64,000 bases of DNA, from the NCBI GenBank assembly GCA_963575645.1, contig OY754475.1:1178001-1242000 (forward strand), given 5' to 3'. Shown piece after piece: positions 36,204-48,566 of this stretch. Every line of letters begins with the position of its first letter. Position 1 is the first letter of the stretch. The DNA is from Xanthostigma xanthostigma (lineage: Eukaryota > Arthropoda > Insecta > Raphidioptera > Raphidiidae). A model generated the notes under the pieces. The model was given only the letters and a program-made list of their open reading frames with translations. It did not search any database and was not told the origin of the DNA. The position numbers were made by a program, and so were the translations under genes.

Positions 36204-37352
36204 ATTAATAGCAATGGGGGCGAATTAAGGAATTTTTTAGGAAATTAGGAACAACCTCCACTTTTTTTCTTATTAAAAGTTATTTTCAAAAATGATTTTA
36301 GAATATCTATTTTAATTAATAAAACAATAATTTACCGGCGTTTCAAAATACTTTAATTCGTTTATCTCGAAAAAAATTAGACTAATATTAAAGCATATAG
36401 TTCAGCTTCTGTAACACTTAAATATTATCGAAATCAAAAATTCGTATCGTTCTTAACTTTGACAATATGAGACGAATTTATTCGTACATTATTTACAAGC
36501 TTTGTAAACATGGACTGTGGATAGTTCATCGGTTCCGAATACCCCCCTGCGATGTTGTGAGAGCGAGATAGAGGTATATGATTAGAGTATTTGCGCTCTG
36601 TCTAGTGTTTATTACCTATACTTAAGCCGAAGCTTTCACACAGATAAAGCCGTCGTCGCGACGCGGGTTTCACCTCTATATCAGGTTCTATGCCTTGGCT
36701 TTATTACCAGTGAAAGCGCGGGGCTCGTTCAGCTGAACACTCGGATACGTCAGTCAGCGGGTTTTCCAACAGGCAGCGCTCGTTTGATATACAAAGCGTT
36801 CTGCAATTCAACCACCAATCCTTCGGTTTTTATTAGTGATCAAAATTTATTTTAACCGATAATTTATTGATTTATATTTTTTTGATTACCTATTCAGTTC
36901 TGTCATTAATTCGCCATAAAAATACGGGATTAATTATTAAAAGAAAATAATTAGCAATGCAATTTTCGGGATTCTTTTCTTATTTTTAAATGATTCGTAG
37001 TTCAAATTAGATTAATCCCGAAGTGTTGCATTATTTGTGACACTTTTGATGTCAATACGTTGAATGGCCGGTCACCTTGTATATTTTACAGGACACGTTC
37101 GCGCAAGGGATAGGACGGTTAATCAAAAGATCTAGATTTGTAGGTATTAATCATAAAGCCTTTCAACCCTTTCAACTCTCGACGCTGCTGCAGCAGTAAG
37201 AAAATACGACGACGCTAATTCGAGTGTTGTCTTTCGAAATACGCACTAGCTACGTGGAAAGAAGACACGGCTCGAATTTGTGTACAAGAAACATCGCGGC
37301 GTTGATGTCTGTAAATTATTAATTTAATTTATGTATGTCAAAGAGCTACCCT
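36204..37352. other. Non-coding DNA
   Basis: The 36500-36790 part is GC-richer but shows no exon. At 37119-37171 a phrase with GTAGGTATTAATCATAAA is shared with 39728-39785. Confidence 0.4.
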
Positions 37353-37796
37353 TCAAACACTAATAAACAGTTGAATTCGATTAATATGTCCTAGAAAATT
37401 ATATAACTCTGTCAGACGCAACTTTTGAAGTTGGCATATATACGCCATCTCTTGGTATAAAAATGAAAATCCAAACTGCCTTTGAATTAAGAATACAAGC
37501 TGCAATGCAGGCGTATGTTTCATGATGCAAGTGGCAGTGTAGTACTGAATCACGTATTTGGCATCAGATGCGGCTTGCAGCGATGCAGAGTCTGGAATCC
37601 CATTTTGATCGGCGTGCCACGACGCCGAGTCGGTGATGATGATGCAAGTTTCAGCGTGTGTAGAATTGCGTCGATGCCAAGACGATATTAATTTATTTTC
37701 CCGCGCCATTTTAGAGGTTACTTTGTTGTTTGCGTGTGTAAGATGGAAAGTGATCGTGTATTTTGGGAAGAGTTCATAAACATTTATCATCTGCAT
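37353..37796 (-). other. Open frame of 147 codons, doubtful
   Basis: The frame has no recognisable domain. It contains a GATGCAAGTTTCA block (37639-37651) that recurs at about 38679-38691, so at least part is repeat. The downstream half looks like degenerate DNA-transposon sequence. I do not regard it as a gene. Confidence 0.25.
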
Positions 37797-37939
37797 ACGT
37801 GTCTTTGGAATACAAATGTATTTTTAGCGCTTCCAATAAATTTGCATTTGAATAACGCTTTCTTTCTATATAAACCATCTTTTTGACTTGATTTCCTTTT
37901 TCTTTTATGGAGTATAAAGAGTGCCCCAACTACTGCTAA

Positions 37940-38537
37940 TAAAACTGGTGTTTTATTTTATTATTTTATTTGTAAATCTGGCAGGCTAACAGACAATGAG
38001 TGTCCAGTAACAAGCCTGCTCTCAATTATACAATAATTATAATACATTTGCAGCACTGTGCTTTACAAACTATATATATAAAAGAAAGAAAAAAAAAGCA
38101 ATAAAATAAGAAACATATATAATTGAATAATATATAATATCGAAAAGATATAATTTTCACTACAAAAAAACAGAAATTTGTCTTTTAAAATTTTTTAGAG
38201 TATCCCCAAAAATATCAATATCCGTTCTATTGTTGATATCGTTGAAAATGTACGCCATTCTGAAAAGCGGAGAGTTAAAGGCATAATTGGTCGTGACTGA
38301 GGACAAATAAAATAGATCTCTATTCCTAGTGTGGTAGATTGAAGCAGATAAATAAAATTTCGCTACTAAGTCGGGTGAATTAATTGTACCGTTTATAATT
38401 TTATGTAGACAACACATATCAGAAATTTTCCTTCTAACTTCAAGAGCTTGTAGTTTCATTAAAGATAGTCTACTTTCGTATGTTAATTGTAAATTGAATT
38501 TCCAATTGACAGTTCTTAGAAATCTTTTTTGGAGTTG
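37940..38537 (-). mobile_element. LINE 3' end with ORF2 C-terminus
   Basis: The coding remnant (38160-38537, minus) is followed by a 3' untranslated part ending near 37940 in a TTTATTTTATTATTTTATTT run on the plus strand (A-rich tail of the element). The UTR contains GGCAGGCTAACAGACAATGA, a phrase typical of insect LINE tails. The copy is truncated at its 5' side. Confidence 0.75.
38160..38537 (-). pseudogene. LINE ORF2 C-terminal domain fragment
   Basis: The frame reads QLQKRFLRTVNWKFNLQLTY, then LEVRRKISDMCCLHKIINGT, NTRNRDLFYLS-like residues, TNYAFNSPLFRMAYIFND and DIDIFGDTLKNFK, ending at TAG. This is the region C-terminal to the reverse transcriptase in Jockey/R1/CR1-type LINEs (KRFLR, RR-x2-D, INGxI-SP, SPL-x-RM, DIF). 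It is open throughout, so the copy may be fairly recent, but the catalytic part is missing. No start codon is expected. Confidence 0.8.
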
Positions 38538-40640
38538 GCAAAACGTACCTTATTTTATTCGTCAAACGCTATAGGTTCCTAGAAAATAACTTTAACCTAG
38601 CTGTTCTTTGTTACATGAACATGGAGTCGATTCAGGCATCGCAAAAGGTTTCGATTTAAGCAGGCGTTTATGCAACTGATGCAAGTTTCATGAAACATAG
38701 AGCATCGCAGCTTGTATCAAGGTGTGTAGGCCGCTTTACGTTATATAAGGTTTGTAGTATCTCACGAATCTACCGATTATTCCTCGATTTTGTTCATAAT
38801 GACGTATATTTTCGTTCTGTACACAATACAAAAAATTCCAAGTAACTTGTTAATAATTAATTTTTAATAAACAAACAAGGAAATGATTCAAAGAGGTAAA
38901 AGATGTAGGTAAAATGATTATTATTTTAAATCTATTTTGGTTTGCTTTGTGACTGGAAAACGAAGTCTCTTTATTATAAAACAGGCATAATTAAATACCT
39001 TATCCGTAAATAGAGAGAGTTATAAACGATCATAATAGATAGGCTCGTGGGGTAGTCGAAGATTATATCGTATAGAGTAGAACATATTAAACTTCAAAGG
39101 GTGTATTGATCCTAACCTTACTTCAGCGTATATATACCCACATTATATAGACAGGCCTGGTCAATTTGTAATCCGCTGAGTGACCTATTCAACAAACTGT
39201 TCATTTTTGGGTTTCATTCAAGTTCGAAATAATTTTATGTAAAGCTTAAAAATACCATGTCTGGAAACCGTATGCCCGTCACACAAAAACTTCAACGGCG
39301 AGGCCTTTTTGTGCTAGAAAAAGTCGCGGATGAGTTTCATTTCCTCCCCGATTTGTGTTAAAGTAGGCCGCTGCATACGAGGCTGGTTTTGCTGCTAGGT
39401 TTCAAGCGTCGTGCTGCGGTGCTGGATTTCGCGATGGCTTTTATGCATTCGCTTCACACGATGCGTGTTTCCTTAAGCTAGCTGACAGCACGAATGTTTA
39501 CAAAAGTGAACGTTTATTGTCTCTGAACAGAACGCATACTACGATGCGATGTTTTTTATTTGAACAGGCCTACTGCGAGCACAGATTCCGGACACTTCGA
39601 AACGGTCGTGCAATCGTGTCGTTCTCTCTTTCTCGTCGGCGTAACGATAGAGCGAGAACGCAAGTCTTATTTCAATGGTCATGTTGAACTGCGAGAGCTG
39701 CACATTACCTTTAGTGGGGGAGACATGGTAATCAAAGATCTGGGTTTGTAGGTATTAATCATTAAATTAATTGATCCAACCCTACCTTATATAGTCTGTA
39801 CGCTTGCCGGAAAACATATGTTTGCGGGGGAAACGTATAAAAATGAATTGTACGAATTATATGAGCGAGATTCGAGTTAATGTTTAGTGAATTAAAGATA
39901 ATTGGAAGTAATTAAGCGTGTTTATTAGTGGAACGCGCGATATTTTATATTGTAAAATGACGGAGAAAAAATTGTTGTTGTTCTCTTTCCATTCATTTAA
40001 TAGTTTTAAAGCGATCGTTAACTTCAGAACATTTTTGGATGCCGTTTTCCGCGTTCTTTGTTGACGAAAATGTTTTTCTCTATGATAAAAACGACAGATT
40101 AGCTCGGTGCTTGCGATGTACATTTTCAATATGCGTTGGTTAATAATAATTTCGGGCCCCTATCGAACACAATATGGACGGCGATATTAAAAAAAAATAT
40201 TTCGAAGCTCTCTTTTTTTGTCTTTTGTTTCATGCACCGTGTTTCTATTGTTTTCTCGGAGTTGTGTACCAACCACAGCGCGGAATAAGAAACAGATTCC
40301 CTGCTGTGTTTGTGTGTTTTTAAAGTGGTGGGATGCGAACAACCACGCTGGAATGATGAAAGAACATAGGCCACTAGATTGTTTATGCGACTGCCAGGAC
40401 CGGGCTAAGAACTGGCGAAACTATAATTTGAATTTTCGACTCATAACTATTAATAATAAGCCTGAATGATCCTAAAAAAACAATCTTAAAAAATGTGACT
40501 GTCGTGGAATGCCTGGCAACTGTGAAATTCTACTAACTAAATATCGCCCTGTAACTAAATTTTGCCCTGTCATCTAATTTTAATAAAAGTTCTAATACAC
40601 AAAGCAAGCGTCAAGCGCTGTCATCTAAACGAAACATTAG
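38538..40640. other. Non-coding DNA with degenerate repeats
   Basis: The phrase GTAGGCCGCT occurs at about 38727 and 39365, with an inverse-like ACAGGCCTACTG near 39566, perhaps TIR remnants of one or two old DNA transposons. No gene is recognised; frames at 39884-40129 and 40126-40469 carry no domain. Confidence 0.35.
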
Positions 40641-41028
40641 TATAGTACGCGCCACGGATCTAAAATGTTCGGAACTTAGTCACAAACAGCGTCGCAAAGG
40701 CACATTTTAGAGCCGTTGATACTCCCACCGCCTCCCAGCTACTTGCACGGAACGTGCGCTCGTCGGTGATTGGCCGTGATCGCTCGTTGCCTTTGTCACT
40801 TGTCGCTTTCCTGCTTTAAAGTACAGTCGAGTACTAACTAACTAAACTACAAAATAAGCTACTCAACAAATCTAACATAGCAAATAACAACTTGATAATT
40901 TCAAGTTGTTATTTGCTATGTTAGATTTGTTGAGTTGCGAGTTTGTAGTTTTTCAACAGACTGTAGAAGCGCAAGCCCGCATTCGCATCTAACTTTCCGG
41001 GCCTTTTAGATTCGTGGCGCGTACTATA
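40641..41028. mobile_element. TACGCG-TIR MITE, copy 2 (intact ends)
   Basis: The ends are TATAGTACGCGCCACG and its inverse CGTGGCGCGTACTATA, continuing with GATCTAAAA-type pairing. The terminal TA may be the target duplication. At 388 bp it matches 13683-13986, but contains an added perfect hairpin at 40861-40935. No transposase is present. Confidence 0.85.
40861..40935. repeat. Perfect 35-bp hairpin with 5-base loop
   Basis: The arms 40861-40895 and 40901-40935 are exact inverse copies around TAATT. The right arm corresponds to sequence also present at about 13885-13900 in the other MITE copy. The left arm therefore arose by inverted duplication in this copy. Confidence 0.95.
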
Positions 41029-42877
41029 CCTGAATTTCGTCGCCTTCAACAAAAGCCATGTTTAATCCGACGCAGACAAACGTAACGCCCTTTCATAAAA
41101 GTGTCGCGGCAATTGCGTTTCAAGATTTTTAAAAACAAATCTTCAAAAGATATGGTATCAATAATAACAAGCGACTTAATAAAAGAATAGAAACACATTG
41201 CCACTTAGAATTCAATCCGACTAAGAAATCTCTTTTTCTCTATACGTTGACTGCCACTAATTTATCGATGGTTCGATTGTTTTTGTCGTTTCCGCCGCAC
41301 CGCCATCCAAAATCGTCGCGTATATAGAGAAGTGAGAGCGAACAAGAATGTTGGGGTCCGTTCGGCGTTCGTCTTAATCCCAGTCTCCAATTGTCTTGAC
41401 TCAAGTCCCAGTAGACTTACAAACGACGAACTGACTTTATCCCGATTCCCGACGAATAAAACCGTTTACATAGCCATCGAGAACACACTGGGGCTCGATC
41501 CCACAGCAATTTTAACAGTATATGTGTATATATATCGAGATATCTAACTAAAGCTTTGAGTTCTTATATTCACTAGGGCAAATCGAACTACCTGTGGTTT
41601 GCAAAGCATAGACGGCTGTTTTCTTTTTTTTTATATATGTATAGGCTGTGTGCACGAAGCCTACTAGCGCCGCTAGTGGGTAATAGAGAATTATTGAACT
41701 CACTTTTTATATGGAAATCGCGATGTGTTTAGGTGATAAGTTAAAAACTTTAGTTGGCAATGATGCGTCAAAAAAATGTAATAAGGAAAACTGGTGTTAA
41801 TTTGTTTACACTGACAGCGGAACGTCAAATCAGGGCGCCAATGATTTTTATTTTACTTAGATCGCCATCAGCGCAACAGCCCGGAACACAAACAATTCCA
41901 GATCGCTTAGTTTTCCTATGCTTCCATTGTAATTAAAAAACTTAATAAAATTATAACTATTTTCACTTTTAATAAGCATTGCTCACTGACATACGGAAAA
42001 TTTGAGCTTGAAGTTTCCCCTAGTGCCCACTACAAACGCTCGCATCGAAAAATTTGTAACTCCGCCTCCCTACACACAGTCCGTACGGAACTCTAATCGC
42101 ATGTAGTGTGTATATGCTTGATCAAATTTAATGGGCATATCAAAATCATCTTATTTTTTCGAGAACAGCCTGTAAAAATGTGTGTTATATAATCATTTAT
42201 CACTTCTCGGCACTAATCACTTCTTATATACTCTCCATTTTCCATTATTCATGGCGTACTGGATCACCTAAAGGAAACAAGTGAATGCCAGCTATTAATT
42301 AGATGCTTTTATTACACTGCACTTCATATCGTACTGCATTTGTTTGTAGATCGATTTCATTTTTTTTTTTTAATAACCATTAATTTAAGTTTGCGTTGAC
42401 GCAAAAGAAAATAGGTTCGTACACAAAGTAAGCCTGCTAAACTGGCGGAAAATATACCCATAAAGCGACTTCCTTCCGTATTTAGGAAAGTGGAAAGTTC
42501 GACTAAACAGAATTCGGAAAATGACGGGCCATACTAGCTATCGTTTCGGGTACGTTTTTGAGTTGAAGTAGACGGGAAAAAAATTACACCTTGGATATAA
42601 TTTACAAAAAACTGCGTGGAAATCCTCGATACTCGCAAAACCTCATTCAGATGACAGCCATACATAACCTCAAAAAAAATTTGATAGTTGATCGCTGGGG
42701 GCATAATATATTAATTAATTTTAAAAAAGGTATATCCAATTGTGTATATCCATATATAGAACATATGCACATATACAAGAGAATATCACTTGGGGATGGC
42801 ACTACCTCTTGGTATCTGGCCAGTATCATTAAATATATCAAAGCTGGGTCTAAACGACAAACACAAAATATCCATGA
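41029..42877. other. Non-coding DNA
   Basis: Frames at 41332-41547 and 41754-41936 have no recognisable domain. A weak pair AGGCTGT (41644) and ACAGCCT (42172) may be ends of a decayed element. No gene is recognised. Confidence 0.35.
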
Positions 42878-42953
42878 GCAGAGGTGGGATTCGAACCCAC
42901 GACAGTGCGATCCAAAGGCCAGCACGCTGACCATTACACCACGCTGTCCTCGC
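42878..42953 (-). pseudogene. tRNA-like sequence, degenerate
   Basis: The minus strand has a good T arm (GTGGGTTCGAATCCCAC) and an A-box-like GTGGTGTAATGGTCAGC. The anticodon stem around GGCCTTTGGATC does not close properly, and the acceptor GCGAGGA/CCTCTGC pairs only in part. It is tRNA-derived, either a pseudogene or the head of a short retroposon. The 120-codon minus frame over it (RGVMVSVLAFGSHC) is an artefact of such tRNA sequences. Confidence 0.65.
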
Positions 42954-43579
42954 ATAATATATTTAATGTTTGATAGCTCTTGGACTGTCTCCATACAACT
43001 TAATCGCAAGATGGCGCGACAAAAAGTAACATCCGCCTGGTTAGAAAATAGTTGATTGAAAAGAGATTACTGTACTTTTGATATATCGTTCTTTTATCTA
43101 TTTTTTTATTGGACAGTAACGGTTGACAAGTCATTGAGTCACTATAAATAAAGAACTGCATATATTCTCTATAATATACAGATATCCATTTTTTAAAAAT
43201 ATTGTTCGAAGTCCCCTGCCAGGAGTGAGAGGCAATCCGCGCTCGACGTCAATGTCTGCCAGAGAGGTCCGTCAGCGGGAGGTCCTTGTACGGCTGTGTG
43301 CCGAGAAACAATAGAAATACGACCGTCCAGCGCTCTCGGTCTCTCGGAATATTTATTCATTGGTCGGTCGCCTGTGCATATCTGGGAAATTATTGTATAG
43401 TCGACGTTCGTTTCCATTACCTATTCGTTCAGTAGCTTATTAACCGTCTGCGAACGGTTCTATAGCCGATTATCTTCAAGTTTGCTGTCTAGTGACTAAA
43501 TCCAGCCTCGTGTGCAGCGATATACTGTGACGGAGTTGCCTAAAGAAATTTTGCGTCAAAAAATAACTTTATACTTTTA
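42954..43579. other. Non-coding DNA
   Basis: No gene recognised. Confidence 0.4.
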
Positions 43580-44317
43580 GGCCCCACTCACGATCAAACT
43601 TCATGCCACAGTTCAGTGTTCAGTGAAGTTGGACCGATTAATCGAAAGACTGACTGGTACCACACACAGTTCATGAAAACTGCTCATTTTTTTAAATTTT
43701 TTGTGTTCAGTTTGGTTCAGTTGTTGGCATACACTCGTCGAGTATAGATATATAAAATATATATTATATGCATACTAAAATATTATAATATAGATAATTA
43801 ATACGAACTAAATGAATTATTTAAATGGTGAGGATTGGCTGTTCATATAGCTATGGGATTGTATTTAAAACAGGGAAAATAAGAATATGGGTGAAAAATT
43901 TGTTAGAAATGCGTGATTCAAGAAGTCATGTTTATTTGATTAATGAATTACATCTTGCACTGCTTGATTAGAATAATTATTTACGAATGGATGAATTAAC
44001 TTACAATTATTTACTGGAATTAGTAACCCTATTTATTAAGAACCAGGACATAAATATGCGAAAATCTATTTCTGCACAAGAAAGATTTGCAGCAACATTG
44101 AGATTTTTGGCTTCTGGTTGTAAAACACAGAACTCCAAAAACTGAACTGCAAAAAACAGCAGTTTACTTGAAAACTGAACTTAAAGTCGTTCAAAAATCA
44201 AGATGCATTTGATGAGTTCATGCCTGACTTCAGTGTTTATTTGTCCCACACATTATCCACTGAACTATAAGTTTGAACACTGAACTGTGGCATTAAAGTT
44301 TGATCGTGAGTGGGGCC
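43580..44317 (+). mobile_element. PIF/Harbinger element, deletion derivative
   Basis: The ends GGCCCCACTCACGATCAAAC and its inverse extend for about 45 bp of inverted repeat, including CACAGTTCAGTGTTCA. TA flanks each end; a 3-bp target duplication (TTA versus TAT) is not exact. The interior keeps an N-terminal transposase remnant, which assigns the family. Total length is 738 bp, far short of an autonomous element. Confidence 0.85.
43861..44145 (+). pseudogene. Harbinger transposase N-terminal remnant
   Basis: The plus strand reads IRIWVKNLLEMRDSRSH, INELHLALLD, then an in-frame TAG, NNYLRMDELTYNYLLELV, and NMRKSISAQERFAATLRFLA, ending at TGA. The pattern FWV-x-PLL, YLRM-x4-F, MR-x-I-x3-ERLA-x-TLRFLATG is characteristic of Harbinger/HARBI1-type transposases, upstream of the DDE catalytic core. 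The stop codon and the absence of the core make it non-functional. Confidence 0.8.
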
Positions 44318-44319
44318 TA

Positions 44320-44663
44320 TAGCATAGATGTTTTACGACTGTGATGTTTAGAATGGCTGCTGCAAGACGTAATTACGACGTTGACATAGACGTGCGTATA
44401 ATTTGAAGTCGACTGTAGCCAGGCACGGAACGGTTGGGCAAGCTCGCATCTACAATAATACGTTTATTTGTTTTTGAGTTATTGTGGCTGGCCATCGTAT
44501 TACGGTTTATTAATTTACGATCGGTGTTCCTCGGAGACTACAAGTTTATATCATTATACCTAACTATTCGATCGCTCGCTGCCTCATTAGTTCTGTTTGA
44601 CTGTTGTTTGTTGTAATCGAACGCTGTAAATATAAATAAAATCAAATATTATATATACTAAAA
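44320..44663. other. Non-coding DNA
   Basis: No gene recognised. Confidence 0.4.
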
Positions 44664-44665
44664 TA

Positions 44666-45169
44666 CAGTGTGTTCATCGATAGTGGAAACAGTTCTTGTA
44701 TCTCGCTAGATATAAAAAAAAGGTTGAATGGTTTTTTGTTCAACTCGAAATTTACCTCCAAAAACTATTTTTTTGTACTTCAAACTCAACCGGAAATCTC
44801 TATTTTCTTCTCTACAAAATTTTCATAAGGTTACATAAGAAAATATTCGAGAAAAACGTCATCAATTTATTAATGAAACACACATGTAATAATTATTTTT
44901 CACGTGTGTAAATAAGTAATTATTACTGTTTGTTTAATTAATAAATCAAATATTTTCTTATGTAACTTTATGAAAATTTTATCTGAATTTATAAAGAAAA
45001 AAATAGAAATTTCGAAAATGTAAAAAAAAGTATGTTTGCTGTTTGAAAACACTTCCGGTTGATTTTAAAATACAAAAAAAAATATACCTCAGCAGTTTCC
45101 GATACTTATTTTGTATCTATAGTAAGATACAGGAATTATTCACTGTCACCGCTTTTTGTGAACACACTG
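44666..45169. mobile_element. Tc1/mariner-type MITE, TA target
   Basis: This 504-bp element has ends CAGTGTGTTCA and its inverse TGAACACACTG, with TA flanks at 44664-44665 and 45170-45171. The arms continue as imperfect inverted copies (for example CAAATATTTTCTTATGTAAC versus GTTACATAAGAAAATATTCG) nearly to the centre. No transposase. Confidence 0.8.
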
Positions 45170-45171
45170 TA

Positions 45172-46150
45172 TAATTACTATAAATGAAGTGACATTTGCG
45201 TTGGCGAGTGCCCGTTTTTAGTTGTATGGAAGATTGGATTGCAAATCAGTGAAATTGATTTATTGTTTTGTGGATCGACGCGATATGATGCCCCGACAAT
45301 ATTTATTGATTTCTTATGTTATTGGTAATTGGTATTACAAATACGGAACGTAGGTATACAGTTTTCCCCTCAGGGGAAACATATTTTATACCCTGTATTT
45401 ATGACTTACTATTTTTTTTTTTTAATTATTAGTTACTGTAACTACTAATGACACATCGTGCCGCAGTGCGTCGTAATTACGTAACGAATGTTATAGTTTA
45501 GATCTAGCGCATCCTATAAAATCGTTTTAATTTTTCGATTTTAATTATGCCTTTAAAGCTGTAACCGGGAAAGATTTACGAGGCAGTTTTATTTTTCGAA
45601 AGTCTAAATACTTAGTAAGTGGTAGACAGATGCACCTTGTTATTAGTTTAAATGGTCGCCGCATGTATTCATTGGGCATTCGCGTTGTTATAATTTTAAA
45701 AGAGTCCAAGCCCACTGCGGTAGCTCCTTTTTAGATAGTAATCGCCGGCCACGATCCGAGATGGCCATGCTCGCGTACGCAAACACAGAACAGGTAACTA
45801 GATCTTAATTAACGATTCGAAAATCCGCAGCTGCTATAATTAAAAACGTGTATATAATTATTGCAGCGACGTTCTTATGTTTTGTGTCGCGCCATGTGCA
45901 CACACACGTACACTTCGTTTGTGTTTTGTCTTGATCAACATGGCTGCCAAACTCTGCGCTTTTGTGTTCAAAACATCCGATTGACTGTTTGCATTTTAAA
46001 TACCGTCACGGGAATTTTAATGGTCGCTTGATTATATGGCAGCGTCTTTCGGAATAAAATTGGGTGACCTATTTTCTAGCAGAAATTGATATTTCTTTTA
46101 CTAAAACGAATTAAAGTTCGTATGAAAAAGGGGCGTGTTTGGTCGATATC
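45172..46150. other. Non-coding DNA
   Basis: No gene is recognised. A short ATG-initiated frame of 11 codons before GTAACT at about 45761-45793 is too short to call. Confidence 0.35.
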
Positions 46151-46154
46151 ATCT

Positions 46155-46306
46155 CGGTTTGCGATTGGTTCTGAACAGAACGGTTTCTGTCAAGGTCACT
46201 TAGAAACCAATCATATTCTCACACAGAGACGATGGTCACCTTCTTTTGTTGGCTGTCGTATACGATTGGTTTCGCTTTCTGTCAAGGTCATTTGGGAACC
46301 AATCGT
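46155..46306. repeat. Duplicated CCAAT-bounded hairpin units
   Basis: Two units of about 45-58 bp (46156-46215 and 46262-46305) each open with CGATTGGTT, contain TTTCTGTCAAGGTCA and close with AACCAATC. Each can fold through the ATTGG/CCAAT ends, and CCAAT boxes in both orientations result. Function unknown; a regulatory role is possible. Confidence 0.5.
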
Positions 46307-46849
46307 GGATAAGTCTGCTTACTTGATATCGGGGGTGGTCCACGCTGGACACAGTTCCCGGGCCGGAATAGTAGATAGCTTGATATTACTTTTGAAGCGC
46401 TCATAAACTTGAATATTGAGATAGTTTCAAATGGAATAATGTTGTTGAGCGTTTCAGAGGAACCCAAGAATAACAAACCATCGCGGCTCTGAAATTGATT
46501 ACATTGCATCCGAGATTAAATCCATCGATGCAGCGAGGTAGACGAAGCACAATGTGTAATAATAAAAACGAAACATATTTTAGATGAGGCATTTAGATAT
46601 CCCAAAACAAGGCGTTGTAGGCGACTAATGGCTTAATAAGAAAATATATAATATACATTGTGTTGTATATTAGTTCTGCATTTGCATCTATATTGTTTGG
46701 ATTGCAGTTGAGAAAAAAAATATCCGTAAATAGAAAGAGTGACCGAGCAACTATAATAATTGCAGTTTGGTTAATCAACTTTGTCACTATGCAAGGTTTT
46801 TGTCTGTAGTCTAGTTTCTTGCGAGCTGTTCACCCATTTTGTAAGATAG
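46307..46849. other. Non-coding DNA
   Basis: No gene recognised. Confidence 0.4.
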
Positions 46850-47282
46850 ACCGAGAGCTATTGAACTTTTTGGAAGCTAGTTTAGGCATGGAAGTGACTG
46901 GATTCGATTACGAAAAATGTTATTTTCGTTACATGAAGATTGACTCTATTCAATAAATAGAGTAACTGTGATTCATTGAAATTAATGATGAGTATTTGGA
47001 AATAATTCCGTGGCATAAGGATCGAAAATGAAGCAATACTGAGATTTTTTTAAACTTGCATTTAATACTAACGTTTCGATACGTTTTGTACCATCTTCAG
47101 AGTGTTCAAATGCTGTCACTCTGAAGATGATACAAAAAGTATCGAAACGTTAGTATTAAATGCAAGTTTAAAAAAATCTCAGTATTGCTTCATTTTCGAT
47201 CCTTATGCCACGGAATTCTTTCCAAATACTAATCATTATTTTCGTTGTTCCAGCTTCCAAAAAGTTCCGTAGCTCTTAGACT
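46850..47282. mobile_element. Palindromic element with two hammerhead-like cores
   Basis: Inner arms (about 46985-47102 and 47117-47235) are near-perfect inverse copies; outer arms carry GAACTTTTTGGAAGCT and its inverse. The left arm has an extra stretch of about 95 bp. Each inner end has CTGAAGAT, a hairpin and GAAACGTTAGT. The arrangement equals the Penelope-type facing terminal repeats but the sequence family is different. No coding is present. Confidence 0.65.
47121..47151 (+). ncRNA. Hammerhead-like core with perfect stem II
   Basis: CTGAAGAT is followed by GATAC-AAAAA-GTATC, then GAAACGTT. Flanking CACT and AGTA can form three or four pairs of stem I. The facing minus-strand copy (about 47069-47100) has stem GGTAC/GTATC. 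Confidence 0.5.
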
Positions 47283-47871
47283 ATTAACAGAAGAAACGTG
47301 TCTGTGTTTTATTTGTATCTATTTTTAATTTGAGAACGGCTGGACCGATTTTGATCAATCGGTATCCAAACGTGGTAGAGGATTGCGATCCAATTAAAAT
47401 TGATTTTACCTGCATTAAAGCTGTAACGAAGATTGAAAAGTAGTCTTAACAAAAAGTATTTTGATTTTTACGTTTTTATATTGGATGAGGTGGTTGAAGC
47501 GCCAGCTAAGAAGAGGGTTCATTTTTAAAATAGGTCAACTGAATGTAACATATAGAGAAATATTATACAACTTTAAAATTAGAAGACTGCAGAAGAAGTC
47601 GACAGAAATAAAGATAGATGTACGACTTTCGTTCTGTTGTCTTTTTTTAGCTTGCCGTTTTTTTTTCTCTACACTTTATTCATTTTCGATTTAACTTGCA
47701 CACAGATCCTCAGCGTTTTCTGTTGATTAATTATCCTACTGCAAACCTTTTTCTTTAATAACGATCTCTTGTAAGAGATTAAAGACGCTCGACAGTTGAG
47801 AACATTAGCGTTTGATTCAATTGCTTGTTTGACTAGAAATTGAAAAAAAGAAGTTGATAAACATGATCCAC
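47283..47871. other. Non-coding DNA
   Basis: A fragment near 47330-47440 with CGGCTGGACCGATTTTGAT resembles RTE-type tails. The dispersed motif GAGATTAAAGACGCTCGACA lies near 47776. No gene. Confidence 0.4.
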
Positions 47872-47875
47872 TTAA

Positions 47876-48561
47876 GGAAGTACCCTCGATAAATGAATTA
47901 ACAAACAGAAAATTACGAAAATTTGCAAATATGTCAAAACCTTTTCAAAAATGACTCAGTTAAATTTTTGTGATTTTTGGTTGACTTTGAAAAAAGATAT
48001 TGATAATTTTATTTCGCTGCACTTAACATGTCTTATGGAAATCTGGGATTTTGACGCACTCCATCATTTATTACGTTGGAATTGACAAACAGATTTTGAT
48101 AAAATTTTCAGGAAATATAAACGAATATTTTATAAACATTTTTCTTTTTCCCAAACGTATAAAGCTTGCTTATGTTAATAGAAATAACTAAAACAAAGCC
48201 GAGCTTTTTAGCAATTCATAAACATGGCAACACCGCAATATTATAGTTTGTGGCGCGTCATTCAAAGGTAAGTTACGAAAGTGCAGCAGTTTTGATATCG
48301 TAAAAACATACGTAAATTGAGTAAATGCTAAAAGCATAGCATTCCAAAAAAATGATAGTATATTATTATTTCCGAAATGACAGGAATAAAGAAAAGCATT
48401 TTCATAAATTAATGCGAATTTGACACCGCGCGTGCTGACTTATGCTGCGTACATAAGCACTTGTAACTATGGCAAGGCATGCGGTGTTGCCAAATTATAT
48501 ACTGCGTTACTCAAGTAGAAGACTGAAATTCTTTGATTTACTGCGTACCGAGGGTACTTCC
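47876..48561. mobile_element. TTAA-target element, second family
   Basis: The termini GGAAGTACCCTCG are perfectly inverted over 13 bp. TTAA flanks both (47872-47875 and 48562-48565). The 686-bp interior has no coding. A 15-codon ATG frame before GTAAGT at about 48224 is judged chance. Confidence 0.75.
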
Positions 48562-48566
48562 TTAAA